The translations under genes and the position numbers were made by a program. DNA of 64,000 nucleotides. Source: Gari tellinella. Lineage: Eukaryota > Mollusca > Bivalvia > Cardiida > Psammobiidae. Below the pieces are notes generated by a model. That model was not told the DNA's origin and searched no databases. It was given only the letters and a program-made list of their open reading frames with translations. The stretch is taken from contig OV277856.1 in NCBI GenBank assembly GCA_922989275.2, forward strand, positions 87,377,038 to 87,441,037. Reading direction: 5' to 3'. This document shows, piece by piece, positions 33,721-45,882 of the stretch. Each line of letters starts with the position of its first letter. The first letter of the stretch is position 1.

Positions 33721-35250
33721 ATGGTATACTACAAATCGTTTTTCAAATTTGTACTAACAACTTTGGCATTCCTATAATATGAGGTAATACGGAATTCAGG
33801 AAGTTTGTACTGTCCTAATAGTGGCATGTCGTTAGAGCCGTTTAACGTTAGTTTCACTGTATTGGAAGCAGTATAATTAAACTAGCCTAGACTAAGTATC
33901 AGTACTACATTTTATTGATTCATGTTAAAATCTAATTAGTGAAATATGTTCCTTAGCAAATACTGGCACTGAACACTTGAATACAACTCAAGTGTTCCTT
34001 TGAAGTTACTAATTAGTTACATGTAACCAAAACAGATTATGTGTTTCGGGTCAGGGATATTTATTTCAGAGGCAAAACATTACAACATGATTTAACCACC
34101 TATTCCTGTTTATTTCAATGGCATCCATTTATGCGTTTGTCAGAATATTAATGGTAGATATTAAAGTGTGATCTAAAGGCACTGTAGTGTTTGTCCATAC
34201 ACTTTAACATTTCATATCAAATAGCGTTACGCGGCGTCTCATCAAAGTATGACCTGTTTGTCAACATGTTGTAGAGGTTAAGCTTATATTGGTTAAGATC
34301 TAATAAAATCAATCTCTATGATCTTATTGCCGTTTTATGACATTATCGCCAGCTTAAGGTACATATTTGGTAAAATGTGGGTTGAATCGGTATTGTTTTA
34401 TGATTTAATTCCGCTATTTCAGGCATAACAGACGCTTATAGGTAAAGAAACTTGGGTGACAATGGAAAGTTTAATGACGATGATATTACCATGGTACGAC
34501 ATACCAATTTAGAACAATTCAATTACCAGCGTTTATATTAACCCTGTCGCTGCCATTATGACATATAAATTCATCTAACACAGAGTCTGCCCTAATATCG
34601 TTTGCTTGGATATTTCGTCTGATTTGATTTATTAGATTTAGAATGTTATGCGTAGTTTTCTTCAGGCGCAATGGTACGAGTGTTGAATAACTGTGAAGAC
34701 GACTGTCAAACAGTTTTGATCCAGTTCAAACATCGTGTTAGACGGTATATTATTCATTTGATTGAAATTAAACACAATAGTATTGATACTGTGGACGAAT
34801 TTTGTTAATCTCATTGGCAAGCCGCTTGAAGACTCACCTGATTTGCCCGACGTCTTTGCGGGCTTCTTATCCCATCACTGCCATGACGTCATCAATTTTA
34901 AATATTTTATCTTCTGCCTTTATTTTTAAAATTTAACACTTAATGTATTTCGACTAAAATCATATTGAAATGGGTGTCAAAAGGTTTGGATCCTGATCAG
35001 ATGTCGCGTGAGACTAAGGCAGTGAAGGGGTTAACTGTTTGCATTGATATTGGGAAATAGTAACGTGCATTAGCGTCAGATCCGGATAAAACTGTAAAAC
35101 GACTGAAGTCTCTAATATAGCAGTGAATAGATTTAACACTACTGCTTATAAAAATGTTTACTTATATATGTAGCTTGTATTATGCTTCCCCTGCAAACTT
35201 GATACTTAGAATTAAACATTGAACAACAATATCTCGACCGCAAAGATATA
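33721..35250. mobile_element. Family A remnants in otherwise empty DNA
   Basis: Pieces at 34215-34265 (GCGTTACGCGGCGTCTCATC), 34538-34740 (TTAACCCTGTCGCTGCC ... AAACAGTTTTGATCCAG) and 34867-35034 (ATCACTGCCATGACGTCATC ... AGGCAGTGAAGGGGTTAA). Between 33721 and 34200 I see nothing. Confidence 0.5.
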
Positions 35251-35506
35251 CCAGGGCTGCCTCTTCTCCGGATTTTTCCTTAATCTCCTGATTTTTTCCC
35301 AGGTCATGGTAGCTTAAAGCAGGCTGAAAGTAAAGCAGAATGCGCCCTAAGGCGCATTCTGCTTTACTTACAGCCTGCTTTAAGGAGTCGCATGTCAACA
35401 AAACAAGAAAAAGGCTATGGGGTAAAGATACGATTCGTAAATTCGCAATTGAAAAATGCAAATTTAGAAATCTTAGGATTTTTCATGTCAACTTATAGCA
35501 GCCCTG
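35251..35506 (+). mobile_element. Family G MITE, copy 1 (CCAGGGCTGC ends, family B hairpin)
   Basis: CCAGGGCTGCCTCTTCTCCG ... CAACTTATAGCAGCCCTG. Subterminal TCCGGATTTTTCCTTAATCT at the left, TTAGGATTTTTCATG at the right. The centre at 35314-35383 is the family B hairpin (AAAGCAGGCTGAAAGTAAAG). GATATA flanks both ends. It is probably related to TTAA-type elements; see copy 2 at 51285-51542. Confidence 0.82.
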
Positions 35507-36281
35507 ATATACTCGTGGAGTTGAATCAGTTCGAACCGGAATTGGATAACATTACAAGAATAGGAAAGTAAAATAACTTTATTTGCGATAATTAAGGATT
35601 GATTCAGGAAAGCTCGCGTTTCTTTAATGGAGAAATAACAAGAGGGAATCAGGTTCAATGAAGTCCAAATTGTCATAATAACTAAATGACGCTCCTTACA
35701 AATGGAAAATGTATCTAATAAATTCAAAGTGAGGTAATCTTTTTGAAGGATTCGGTGCAGAAAAATCTTTAGATAATGCTAAAGATAATTAAAATATATA
35801 ACTATTTTACTCTTTCACCTTCGGACTCGAATAAAGTCGACTTTGCAAACTGTGTGAACCCAGATCGTAACGCGGCGTCTTATAAGGATATACATGTAAA
35901 CTGCTTGACACTCGTATCAATATTTCTTAAGTCATACTAACCTTAAATCTAACTTTGAGATCATCTTGCAGACAACATTTAAGAAGCAAAGGACAATAAT
36001 AACGACGAGGGGTAGAAAGCTCACGATTAATTTGACACTGAAATGATTTAATAACTGTCGTTAATACTTTTACGAAACAATTCAAATATTGCAAGTTTGA
36101 TTGTATAGATATTGAATTGAGTTTCAAACAGTTTTAACCCTGTTCAGGCAAAGCGTTACTTTGTTTCTTATCTGGAGTCAAACTAGTATGCAATATCATA
36201 ATTATTGCGACAATAGTAGGGATGGGAGAGTTCATCCAGTTCATATTTGTTCATCTCTTGATACGAACGTTGAAATTCTTG
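35507..36281. mobile_element. Family A remnants
   Basis: Half hairpins at about 35838-35915 (CAGATCGTAACGCGGCGTCT) and 36125-36185 (AAACAGTTTTAACCCTGTTC). Two minus frames (79 and 66 codons) show no similarity. Confidence 0.5.
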
Positions 36282-36475
36282 TAAGTCGAACATCGTTATC
36301 TCGAACTCTGTTTAGTCGAAAATACCCGTATTTCAAAGTTAAAACCCGGCTAAGCCGCGTTTTAACTTTGAAACACGGGTATGCTCTCATAAAGTAACTT
36401 AAAATAAGGCAATTCATGTTTCAAAATATCGGACAGTTCGAGTGAAGCTAGTTCGAGATATCGAAGTTCGACTGT
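36282..36475 (+). mobile_element. Family D MITE, copy 2 (both ends present)
   Basis: TAAGTCGAACATCGTTATCT at the left, TTCGAGATATCGAAGTTCGA and CTGTA at the right. The hairpin (about 36341-36381) has TACCCGTATTTCAAAGTTAA with its complement and a GGCTAAGCC centre. Resembles the element at 1-175. Confidence 0.78.
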
Positions 36476-36599
36476 ATTTGAAACAGGCCTAAGATAAACT
36501 AATTTCTATATATGGTTGCCATTCCAAATCATCAATAACATGTTTTGTTTGTGTCACAGAAGCTAAAAATGATCACCTATAGCAGGGTACAGTGGAGAA

Positions 36600-36836
36600 T
36601 CTGTTATTTCTTTCCCGTTTAAACGCAAACGTACGCAAATGCAAAACACTAAAACGTAGAAAAGAATAATTTTTGGACAATTCTGATATTTCATGTTTAT
36701 CTTGGTGGCAAACAGTTTGGAGCCTGATCAGACGCCGGGTTACCCGGCGTCTGATCTGGCTCCAAACTATTTGCACTGCAAATAATAGATTTAGGGTAAA
36801 CGCGTTTATTGGGAAAGAATAACAGATTCTCCACTG
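36600..36836 (-). mobile_element. Family E MITE, copy 2
   Basis: CAGTGGAGAATCTGTTATTT ... AACAGATTCTCCACTG, TA on both sides. The hairpin at 36708-36774 has GGGTTACCC at its centre against GGGTAACCGGG in copy 1. It is the inverted counterpart of 869-1114, including the arm with GTTTAAACGCAAACGTACGC. Confidence 0.85.
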
Positions 36837-38411
36837 TAATAATAAAACAAGATATATATGCTTACATTTTCTTCTACACCTTTATTATACTTTTAAGCTA
36901 TCGTCCTCTTTTTATAATATAGTCATTTTAACAAGTTGCAATTATCTTAGGGTTTGTCAAAATATTGGGATTTGATCGTATTTCTAAACGTAAGTACTCG
37001 TGATTTTAACCTTTTGTCTGCTAATTACAACTCCACTGACTTTTGAAAACAGTTCGGATCAAGATCAGACGCCGCTTAGCCAAACATTTTATTACTCGTC
37101 CTTAGATACATCTAGATCTAGATTTAACCAATTTTGCAGACTAATTTAAAGTTGACGATATCAAACCAGGGTAAGGGTTAATAACAGCTTTATTGTCAAT
37201 CCAAAAACACATTTCCAATTAGATGTAATGTCGGGTTATGGAAGTGAAGACACTCAATTGATAGCCTTTATCGATTCTAGTATTGTATTAAGAAAGAAGA
37301 TCATGTTTGATATATTTGTATTGGGACAACATCAATGCATTAAAATACATTTCCCTCAACATTGACGAGTTCAAGCTGACAAATATGCATTAAATATATA
37401 TATGGCAAATAGAAAAACAAGCACAATAAATATGATAATAAATATTATTATTTCAGGAATAATTCGAAGCGGTTTCATACAAAAGTGTGACAAGGTTTAT
37501 TTTTCATACCTCCACGAATACAATAAATATTCCGAAGTATTCCTTATAATCTAATTTCACTTCTGAATTTAAGAAAAAAGTTAGATAGAGAATCTGACAT
37601 GAGTGTTCATTATTTAACACTTTTAAAACGTAGGTTGTAGGCTCTCTGCCATATATACTTTCCGCCAAAGCGCGGCGTTGTCGTCAAGACGTCATGTGGC
37701 GTCCTGCTTCATGCAGCGCTTGTGGAGAGCAGTTGGACTAAGAGAAAGTAGTCCAGATAAAGCGTGGCCTGAATTTTTTTTCATGGGGTTATCACAGCTA
37801 AAGTAATGAAAACAAACAATATTAAATTATAAAATGATAATGTCATAATGACATGTCTACATAAAATATCCAGTGCACCCCGTGGTTAACCCATTCACAC
37901 CTGAAACTTTTAATGGAGGATTCCAGTTTCCAATTAAACATAGCCCATTTATAACTATTTATCGTTGTTGTCTGCAGTATATTGCAAAAAAACGAATAGT
38001 GCAAAATGAAAAACTGTGAATATCCTGATCGGCGGGCTTTTAGGAGCCATCTGATCTGGGTATGCCATATCTGCCTAAGACTAGCGTTCTTTTCACATTA
38101 CCACCGATTGTAAATGACGAGTTTATTCGTCACTCCGGTTGAATGTTTGAACAATTATGTACGCAAGTTTCATGCATGGCACGTATAGTAGAGTTAAGAT
38201 TCGGACCACATTGCTTTTTTTATTGGACGAAACAGGCTTATAGGCAAACGAGCGGCTCTGACGTAGTTTCACCGGCTTAGACTTTCAGCAGTGTTTCTTA
38301 ATAAAAAAATTATAGAAGATAAAACATTTTGGACTATGATCAGATGCTAAGTTAAAGGTAGAACATTACAGTTTCGGAAACAATTGAAGGTGTATTGTGT
38401 GTCAACTTGAG
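36837..38411. mobile_element. Unassigned DNA with two family A remnants
   Basis: 37006-37182 has TTTTAACCTTTTGTCTGC, half hairpin GGATCAAGATCAGACGCCGC and right end GGTAAGGGTTAA. 37886-38060 starts TTAACCCATTCACACC and has GCCATCTGATCTGGG. A G+C-richer stretch at 37640-37770 (AAAGCGCGGCGTTGTCG) is unexplained. Confidence 0.45.
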
Positions 38412-38618
38412 TACAATAAAACCTCTCCATTACGACAACTAACACGAAACCTAATTGATTGTAAGAAAGACAGGTGACAGCTTAAAGCATGGTGCAGTAA
38501 CACAGAAAGCTCCAAAAGGAGCTTTCTGTTTACTGCCATCTTGCTTTAAACAGTCAAATGCCATTTACGCATGATAATATGCACAATTAAGTGGTCGTAA
38601 TAGAGAGGTTTTACGGTA
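38412..38618 (+). mobile_element. Family C MITE
   Basis: TACAATAAAACCTCTCCATT ... GTGGTCGTAATAGAGAGG then TTTTACGGTA. The central hairpin pairs CAGAAAGCTCCAAAAGGAGC with its complement. Confidence 0.8.
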
Positions 38619-38689
38619 GTAAGGTAGATGACTGGAGGCCGAGCTTCTTTACATAGAACTGATTTTAAACTATTTGTAATAATCAACAG

Positions 38690-39015
38690 TGTTTCACCGC
38701 TTCAGTGCCAAGCTCAACAAACGCTATCACTTGTTTACTGTTTCGGTCCTGATCAGACGCCGTGTTAACCAATTCGCCCATAAATACGCCCTTTTACGCC
38801 TTTTACAATTCCTCCATTTAAGAAAATACTTCAAATTTTTAAATCCAAAAATATGTTCCATAAGAAATATTTTCTATATCCTACCAGATGATAATTTAAA
38901 GCAGGCTGAAAATAAAGCAGAATATGCCTTAAGGCACATTCTGTTTTACTTTCTACCTGCTTTAAGTGGTCAAATATCTTCAAGATTAGAAAAAGGCTAT
39001 GGGGTAATGGGTTAA
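38690..39015 (+). mobile_element. Family A half-element followed by family B MITE (38765-39015)
   Basis: A family A left half (CACCGCTTCAGTGCCAAGC, GGTCCTGATCAGACGCCG) stops at the TTAACC that begins a complete family B element, ending GGTAATGGGTTAA at 39015. The B hairpin (38895-38965) is partly decayed. B may have inserted at a TTAA within the A element. Confidence 0.65.
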
Positions 39016-39313
39016 ACAACGACTTATTCAAATCAACTGATTGACACTCATAAGAAATTGTGTAAAACAAAATGCCTACAATTCTAAACTCTGTATAAAT
39101 GCAGACAGTGTTTTTACATTCAGGCAGTGTGAATTTGTTAGAAGGGTTAAGAAATCATATATTGCAAGACGTTCGTTGTTGAAAATTAACACTTTGAACC
39201 CTAGGGACGAGGATAATTGTCATTTACAAATAAAATACTTGAAAAGAGTAAACTTGTCTAGTACAAACAATGACCACTCTGGACAGGCGGTTCGATCAGG
39301 TCTGCACATTTTT

Positions 39314-39324
39314 GTTATTATTGC
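39314..39324. repeat. 11-bp target duplication, left
   Basis: GTTATTATTGC, repeated exactly at 40019-40029 on the other side of the RTE fragment. Confidence 0.85.
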
Positions 39325-40018
39325 TTGCTTACTTGCTTAATTCGCCAGAGTATGGCGAATGATGCTTTTCCACGTGTTCCTATCATTCATAGCTGTAGGC
39401 AAATCATTTAGTTGCAGTCCTGTGTCCTGGCTTAATATGTCTATATAGGTGAGCCGGGGTCTACCAATTGTCCTTGTCCCATGTTTTGGTGTCCATAACA
39501 CTAGCTGGCTTACTGGCAATTCTGGGTGACGGAAACTATGGCCAGAGAAACGTAGTCTTCTTTCTCGGATTTTTGATGTAATGGGTGGAGTTTTACCGTA
39601 TAGCTCTGCGTTTGTTGTATGCGATGACCAATGAACTTGCTTCACTTCTCTCAGCATTCTTGTATATGTGCCGTCGAGCTTGCGCTCTAACTGCTTTGAC
39701 AATGTCCAAGCCTCACATTCATATAGAAGAACCGATTCAACTGTTGCCGTGAAGAAGTTTATCTTGAGGTGGTCTGCAATTTTACTTCTCCATATTGTTC
39801 TTATGGGTTTAAGAGCTTGCCAAGCAAGGGCAATACGTATTTTCACATCTTTTGCTGTCTCGTCTACCCAGGATCCCAGGTACTTAAAGTCTTTGACTAG
39901 TTCAAGTGTAGAGCGATCCATGGTCTTCACATCTATGTCGCCTCCAGTGTTAAAAGCCATATATTTGGTCTTCTTAGCATTGAGATGGAGACCCACTTTT
40001 GCGCACTGATCCTCGACA
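39325..40018 (-). pseudogene. 5'-truncated RTE LINE, C-terminal part of RT, with target duplication
   Basis: A single unbroken minus-strand frame runs from the truncation point at 40018 to stop TAA (39337-39339), about 227 codons of RTE protein. It has VGLHLNAKKTKYMAFN, VKDFKYLGSWVDETAKDVK, YECEAWTLSKQLERKLDGTY then TRMLREV, ELYGKTPPITSKIRERRLRF, SGH, and GRPRLTYIDILSQDTG. This is the thumb and C-terminal region typical of RTE/BovB-like elements; the palm motifs are lost by truncation. The frame continues by chance to 40050 in the flank. The 3' tail is AAGCAAGTAAGCAA. An 11-bp GTTATTATTGC duplication on each side and the open frame point to a fairly recent insertion. Confidence 0.9.
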
Positions 40019-40029
40019 GTTATTATTGC

Positions 40030-41090
40030 AATGTATTTTAAAAACAACAATAAATACTCGAAAATAGACTAGGCTTTATTTGAAACTGGAGTTTTAATTT
40101 AAAACTATCAGGGGTGAATAAGTTTAGACGTATTTGACCCCCTCTGTAATAATAATCATATCTGGTTTAAAATGTCCATGGACATTTAAATGTTTTGAAG
40201 CATGCAGTGACGACTATTTATGAGTATAGAAGCATCAACTTCCAAAACGTATTTTCTACAAAACAAAATACTTATGTCTACAGCCAAAACTGCATCAAGC
40301 AACCGTTTGAAAGGAAACGATTCTGCAATATTACATGTAGATCGCATTTAAGAAAATTATATGGGAGTTTTCCGCTTAACCTTTCCCCGGCATTAGTTAG
40401 TCACATGCCTTGAGGGAAATCTATTATTCTTTAACACAAGTTTTCACTGTTAAAGATTACAAAGATAATTGTTTGCACTCTGAATTAAAATCCTCAATGG
40501 ACAGTGGATTCTTCTGTGAGCGTGCGTTATTCGTGTCAGTCACGTATATGCCCGTTTGATGTTAAAATTAAAGTTTGAAATAGTCTTTCGACATGTTTTC
40601 AAACATTTATCAGCCAATTGCAACTGGTCCTATATTTGGATTGTTTTGATCCTGAGCAGATGTTGCATGACTTGGCGACTGATCAGAATTTAGGCGGTTG
40701 AACACCCGCAGGTAATTGTCTTTAAGTTAGAACATTACTATACTAAATATGTTTTAAACAAATATTTTACACAAGGGAACCAAGCTGCAAACAAAGGTTA
40801 TATTTATTCTATAGAAGTGAGACAAAGAACTAAGATCAAATAGATTTCAGATGATACGTTGAAAAAATGCACATTGCGTTAAAATATGTTTAAAGCAAAC
40901 AGGTTGTCAAATATTTATAAAGTAAGTATTTGGTTGAGACATTTCGTGAAGGGGTTTGTCTTTGATATTTCCTTGCTAGTCTCAACATGACTGGACTTTC
41001 AAACCAATTTGAGTGAAGACCAGACGCCGAATGACACGATGTCTGGTTTTGATCTTAACCCTTTTATAATCAAATTAGTCGGGAGATCTT
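40030..41090. other. No gene; two weak family A pieces
   Basis: TTTTGATCCTGAGCAGATG near 40648 and AAGACCAGACGCCGAATG near 41018 are family A half hairpins. Nothing else recognised. Confidence 0.4.
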
Positions 41091-41477
41091 TACCCCCTCA
41101 CCGCTTTATTGTCGTCTGCTTCAGTATTGTTGTCTGCAAGGCACGTCCCATGGTTATATCTATGGTTGTATTACTTAATAAATATATTTATAAGAGTGTC
41201 AAACAGTTTGGGTCCTGCGGATTTTATAACATTAAATACAGATGATCACTTAAAAAAGGTTGAAAGTAAAGCAGAATGTGCCTTAAGGCACATTCTGCTT
41301 TACTTTCAGCCTGCTTTAAACTACTATCAGCTAGGCTATATCAAGATATTTGTTTTTGTAATTGTTCATGAGGTTATAAACTGGAACTATTTTCTTTAGC
41401 GGAGGAATAAATTAAACTCGCTAGAAGTCGCTTCTATAAGGTAAAGGGTTAAAGCGCCTTTGCGCGTGAAAGGGTTA
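41091..41477 (+). mobile_element. Family A MITE interrupted by family B MITE
   Basis: TTACCCCCTCACCGCTTTAT, TGTCGTCTGCTTCAG and GTCAAACAGTTTGGGTCCTG form the left half of A, and GCGCGTGAAAGGGTTAA (to 41477) its right end. Between them is a B element with hairpin at 41250-41320 (TGAAAGTAAAGCAGAATGTG) and end GGTAAAGGGTTAA at 41451. Confidence 0.65.
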
Positions 41478-44400
41478 ACTGCTTGACATTCATTCGAATT
41501 GTTAAGGGAATAGACTTTGAAAACAAATACATGGCAGGTCTGAACAGACGACCAGATTGTAGACAATGAATACATATATCACATTATGAGTCCTTCGTCG
41601 AGCTTTCTATGAAGTGATAGATGGCAATAATACTCTTATATTGTGGAGCTATTTCATTGTTTTGATTAGTTACCTCAATCGCTGCAATGCTATGGCCAGC
41701 TTGTAAGATGTCGTCTGCTTTAATGTCTCAAATAACTTTTCGAACAGTTTACTGAATATGATAGATATTTGTCGAACAGTTTGGTTTTGATGCAAGGCCG
41801 ACGTCGAATCGCTTTTTTTATTACCCCTTCATAATCGTTCTCGTTGTTCCAAACTGTTTGAACGCCATTTTGCAGTGCGGTGTTGTTTGAGCCTTTTCAA
41901 TAAAAGAAACACATTATAGATCAGGCGCAATGCGTGGCTATCAACAAATTTGTTTTTGGAAAATTCAAGTAACCCTCTCGCAAGAGTGCCACACCCTAGA
42001 AGCATGGTCAACAAGCTGTTATCGGTCTGCTGGAAACGGTGTCCATAGAAACCGGAGTAACTTACATGCATAATAAATTTGATATACGTTAATTGAGTCG
42101 AAATTTGAAACAAATGCAAAATACTGGCATACACCTCACCTCTTTCGCCATTCGCTGGACAACCGCTTGATAGTCGTAGGATAAAAAATACAGGCACAAA
42201 TTTACATGTTACAAATGAAGATAAAATAAAATGATTGAATTATTACAAGAGCTTTTGAGCACTTTGTTGAGATGTTTATATGTTTAATTAAGAACTAGGT
42301 TTTTTTCCTTACATGCTACTGTTGAAACTAGATTCAATACAATTAATAGTGTGTTTAGCTTTAGAAAATATAGTTTTAACTAGCCTAAAAAGCCTTAATT
42401 AACATAAACGGGAACATTGACGGAAACTGGCCACATTTTAATCACAAGTAAACATTCCATTTCAAAGATTCAGCATAGGAAAGGTTGAAAGGCTGATACA
42501 AACCCGGTTGTAATATGATAACGGTTCAACTCGTGCATTGCCACTGATGCGTTCGTCTTTACTTCAGAGCAGAGTTGATTCAGTTCAAACGCCGCGTAAC
42601 GCATCGGCTCATAAAAATTCAAACTGTTTGAAATTCGTATCAATGATTCTGCAGTCAAAATATCACAAACATATTCAGACATCAGATTTTAGACGACACA
42701 TTTTTATCACACGATACCTTGGCAGTGAAAGGGTCAACCCAGTAATATAATATTTACCAACAGTCTTCTTCGAACTACCCTTCATTCCTGAACCTGCCCT
42801 GCACGTATTGATTTATATTAATAAATAGTTTTGTTCCAGATCAGGCAACGAGTAATAGAAAATCAAAACGGTTTGACACTTCTTGAGGATTTCTGTTTTT
42901 CGAGACATAATATTTATAATTCTGACAACAGGTTTGTTTATAGACGAACACTTAAATGCAGACAGTAATTGAATGCAAATTTTGGAAAAGGCTTACAAGT
43001 AGCGTTGTTATTATTCCTGTCTCTGCTATTTGCGACAACACTGACATTTGCCAACAAGTAAGGGGCAAGATCAGATGCCGAGAAACACTGCGCCTGGTCA
43101 GGTTCAAAACAGTTTGTCACTGGCAGTTAGATTTGTTCAGTAACAAATGTTAAAGGGGCAAAAAGCTTTTAGTAATCAAGTCCGAAACAGACAATATTAG
43201 AACCATGAAAATATTTCAGAAATGCACGTTTTACAGACACCTGACAGAGATAATCAATTGTTTTGTATTTATACAGCAAAAGCCATTAACCTGATTCTGT
43301 CAGAACGGGAGATTGTCTAAATATTATGAGACAAAGACATGTTTAATCTAACAATGAAGTTTAACTCTGTTGCTTTTATTCCATCACAGATGTATTTGAT
43401 ACAGATATTTATAAGCGAGATAACTATTTCTATTTAGTTTAAATTGTCTGTTCAAAATGACAATTTAATAGCTTGCTTTTGTAATTGAAAGATTATGAAC
43501 AAGTAATACTTGTTTCACAATTTGTCTTTGGGCGATTTGGAACAACTTTCTTGCGGACTTGTCAACATTCGTTTTATTTTCATTATGCTGTGATTTGATC
43601 GTCCATGTAATTGAAACGTTGATATATAAGTTCTCTAAGTACAAATCCAGATAGAACATTGCGTTTAGTTGTATCACATCTGGGTCTATATCTTTTGCGC
43701 ACATCTCCATAACTCAACAATAGGTATTTAAGGGTTGAAGACTTCGTAAGTAAATGTTTGCAGTCATGCCAATTGAAATCAATAGTCATACTCAGATCTA
43801 AGCAATATAACTGAAATCTTAATATCTTGACCAACCCTTATTTTTTGTTACTATTCACAAACTAGAACATAGAATTTGGATGAGAAATAATTTATTAACA
43901 TCTTTTTTTCGAAACTTTATAACGTCTCAATAGAATACGGTTATAACGTATAAATAAATAATGTGACACATATTTTAATCTGCCAGTTGTACTGATACTC
44001 AAAACTTTCAAAATTGTCTTATAACCAACACTCAATAATAAAGAACAACCGTACTATATTGTGACTTTTAAGTTAATTTGTCTTTTCCACATAATGACAT
44101 TGCCATTTAACAGTATATATCCGTGTTTTGACAATACTGACTTTGACATACATCCAATAGATACCAATAGTTCACCGGAATACCATTAACACTTTGACAT
44201 ATTAACGATATTAATGATAGTTCAATTTAGCTTTTATTATTACCAAATAGATGAAATTACAACACAATTATTTTTGAGAAAATACAAATACTTTTATGCA
44301 AACGTATCCCTAAATAGTGTAGATGAAATTCACTTTGTTCTTACTGGTCGGTTGCATTATCAGTAAAGTTTGTTTATGTATGACCTATGCAGTTGAACAT

Positions 44401-44975
44401 CACATATGAAAATGAGAATATGTAATATATTCCTGTTTAAACGAAGGAAAAAGTTATTTGTGAAATTTGCACAGCATTAACTCGTCGACATGGACTTTTA
44501 AATGGACTATTTTACCTGTCATATATTTTTCTGCCTGTGCCTTTGGCTGTAATAATTATAGGTAATTGGCAAACATACCGGATAAGAGGGTTCCTTAATG
44601 GAAAAGCTAAGTACCCAATTATAGTCTTCTTTCACCTAGAATGAACATTCAACCGACTGTACTTTCACCCTTCTGATCATTGATCCCCTTACCTACCATA
44701 TTGAGCACTGCTTATTATGTCGCGTAGGCTGCGCAGTATCGACTGACATCTCCTAGGTACCGATTTGAACCCCTGGGAGAAGAGACGCAAAATTTGACGA
44801 CATCGATCTAACTGTAAAATAGCTATGCATACATTGCTGGCCTCGAGCAATCAAAGCATTGTGAAATAAGTACAATTAATTTTACATTTAAAAAAAGAAT
44901 ATATGAGTATGGATGCTACATAGAGGTTGTTCGTTTCCAGTAGAAACCTGTCCTAAACATAGGCAAACTGCTTTC
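41478..44975. mobile_element. Unassigned DNA with four family A remnants
   Basis: Remnants near 41690-41850 (GTCGTCTGCTTTAATG, AACAGTTTGGTTTTGATG), 42585-42740 (CAGTTCAAACGCCGCG, AGTGAAAGGGTCAA), 42836-42875 (GTTCCAGATCAGGCAACGAG) and 43068-43118 (GCAAGATCAGATGCCGAG). The frames at 41829-42197 (122 codons) and 43465-43834 do not resemble known proteins; the region 43835-44975 is AT-rich and empty. Confidence 0.45.
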
Positions 44976-45223
44976 TTAAACCTTTCACTACCCACTTTTT
45001 CGTGAAATTTTACCCCTTCACCGTTTCATTGTTCTCTGCTTCATTTTTGTTGTCTCCTATGTCGTTTCAAAGTTAAAAAAATAAAGCCGTATGACTACAG
45101 AAATTTCCAAACGAGTGCCAAACAGTTTGTATCCTGATTAGATGCCGCGTTACGCGGCGTCTGATCAGGATCCAAACTGTTTTTAAACGCACTTTAAAGC
45201 GCCATTGATAGCGAAAGGATTAA
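44976..45223 (+). mobile_element. Family A MITE with near-perfect hairpin
   Basis: TTAAACCTTTCACTACCC ... CATTGATAGCGAAAGGATTAA. The hairpin at 45119-45183 has GTATCCTGATTAGATGCCGC against GCGGCGTCTGATCAGGATCC, with only a few mismatches. Confidence 0.82.
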
Positions 45224-45610
45224 GATGGGAAGACAACACTGAAATTCGACTGTACAAAACAATGTATTTATAACTTGATGGTTTAATTAATATAAATGTA
45301 ATTATTCTATTAGACTATATAGTGTTATGTATTGTATATATGCACTGTGTAAGTAGATATTTTAGTAAAATATCGTTCACAGTAGTAGAGATTATCCTGT
45401 ATTTAAACTATTAACACTTTATTCTTTAAAACTTACACACTCTATCTCATAAAATGAGGGTTTCTACGCTCACATATCTCCTCAAAACAGTAACAAATTA
45501 CTTATTCAAGCGTTGTCTGATTAGACGACCGGAGAGATTACTATAATTCCTTTGTAATATCTACATTTGATGACATTGAGATGAGCTCCTAGTTTGCCAT
45601 TGGCCATTTT

Positions 45611-45882
45611 TTAACCCACAACCGAGAAATACAATCCAACCTAAACAACTGACCAAAGTACATTACACGGGTTAAACCTATCATTCTCAATGACGCCTGA
45701 AAGCGCGTTTGCAAACAATTTTGATATTGATCAGACGCCGCGTTACGCGGCGTCTGATTAGGATCCAAACTGTTTGACACTCGTATCATTATGTTTTAAG
45801 TCATACTCCTTTTAATCTTACTTTAAAACGGTCGTGCAAACAAAAATATTGGAGCAGACGACAATGAAACGTTGAATGGGTA
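45611..45882 (-). mobile_element. Family A MITE
   Basis: The hairpin at 45711-45777 has TGATCAGACGCCGCGTTACG and its complement. The right arm has GGAGCAGACGACAATGAAAC and the end GAATGGGTAA at 45882. The left boundary is either TTAACCC at 45611 or GGGTTAAACC at 45670. Confidence 0.72.

Noticed and set aside
41829..42197. 122-codon minus-strand frame
   Set aside because: No domain, no recognisable motif, no splice context, and codon composition as in the AT-rich background.
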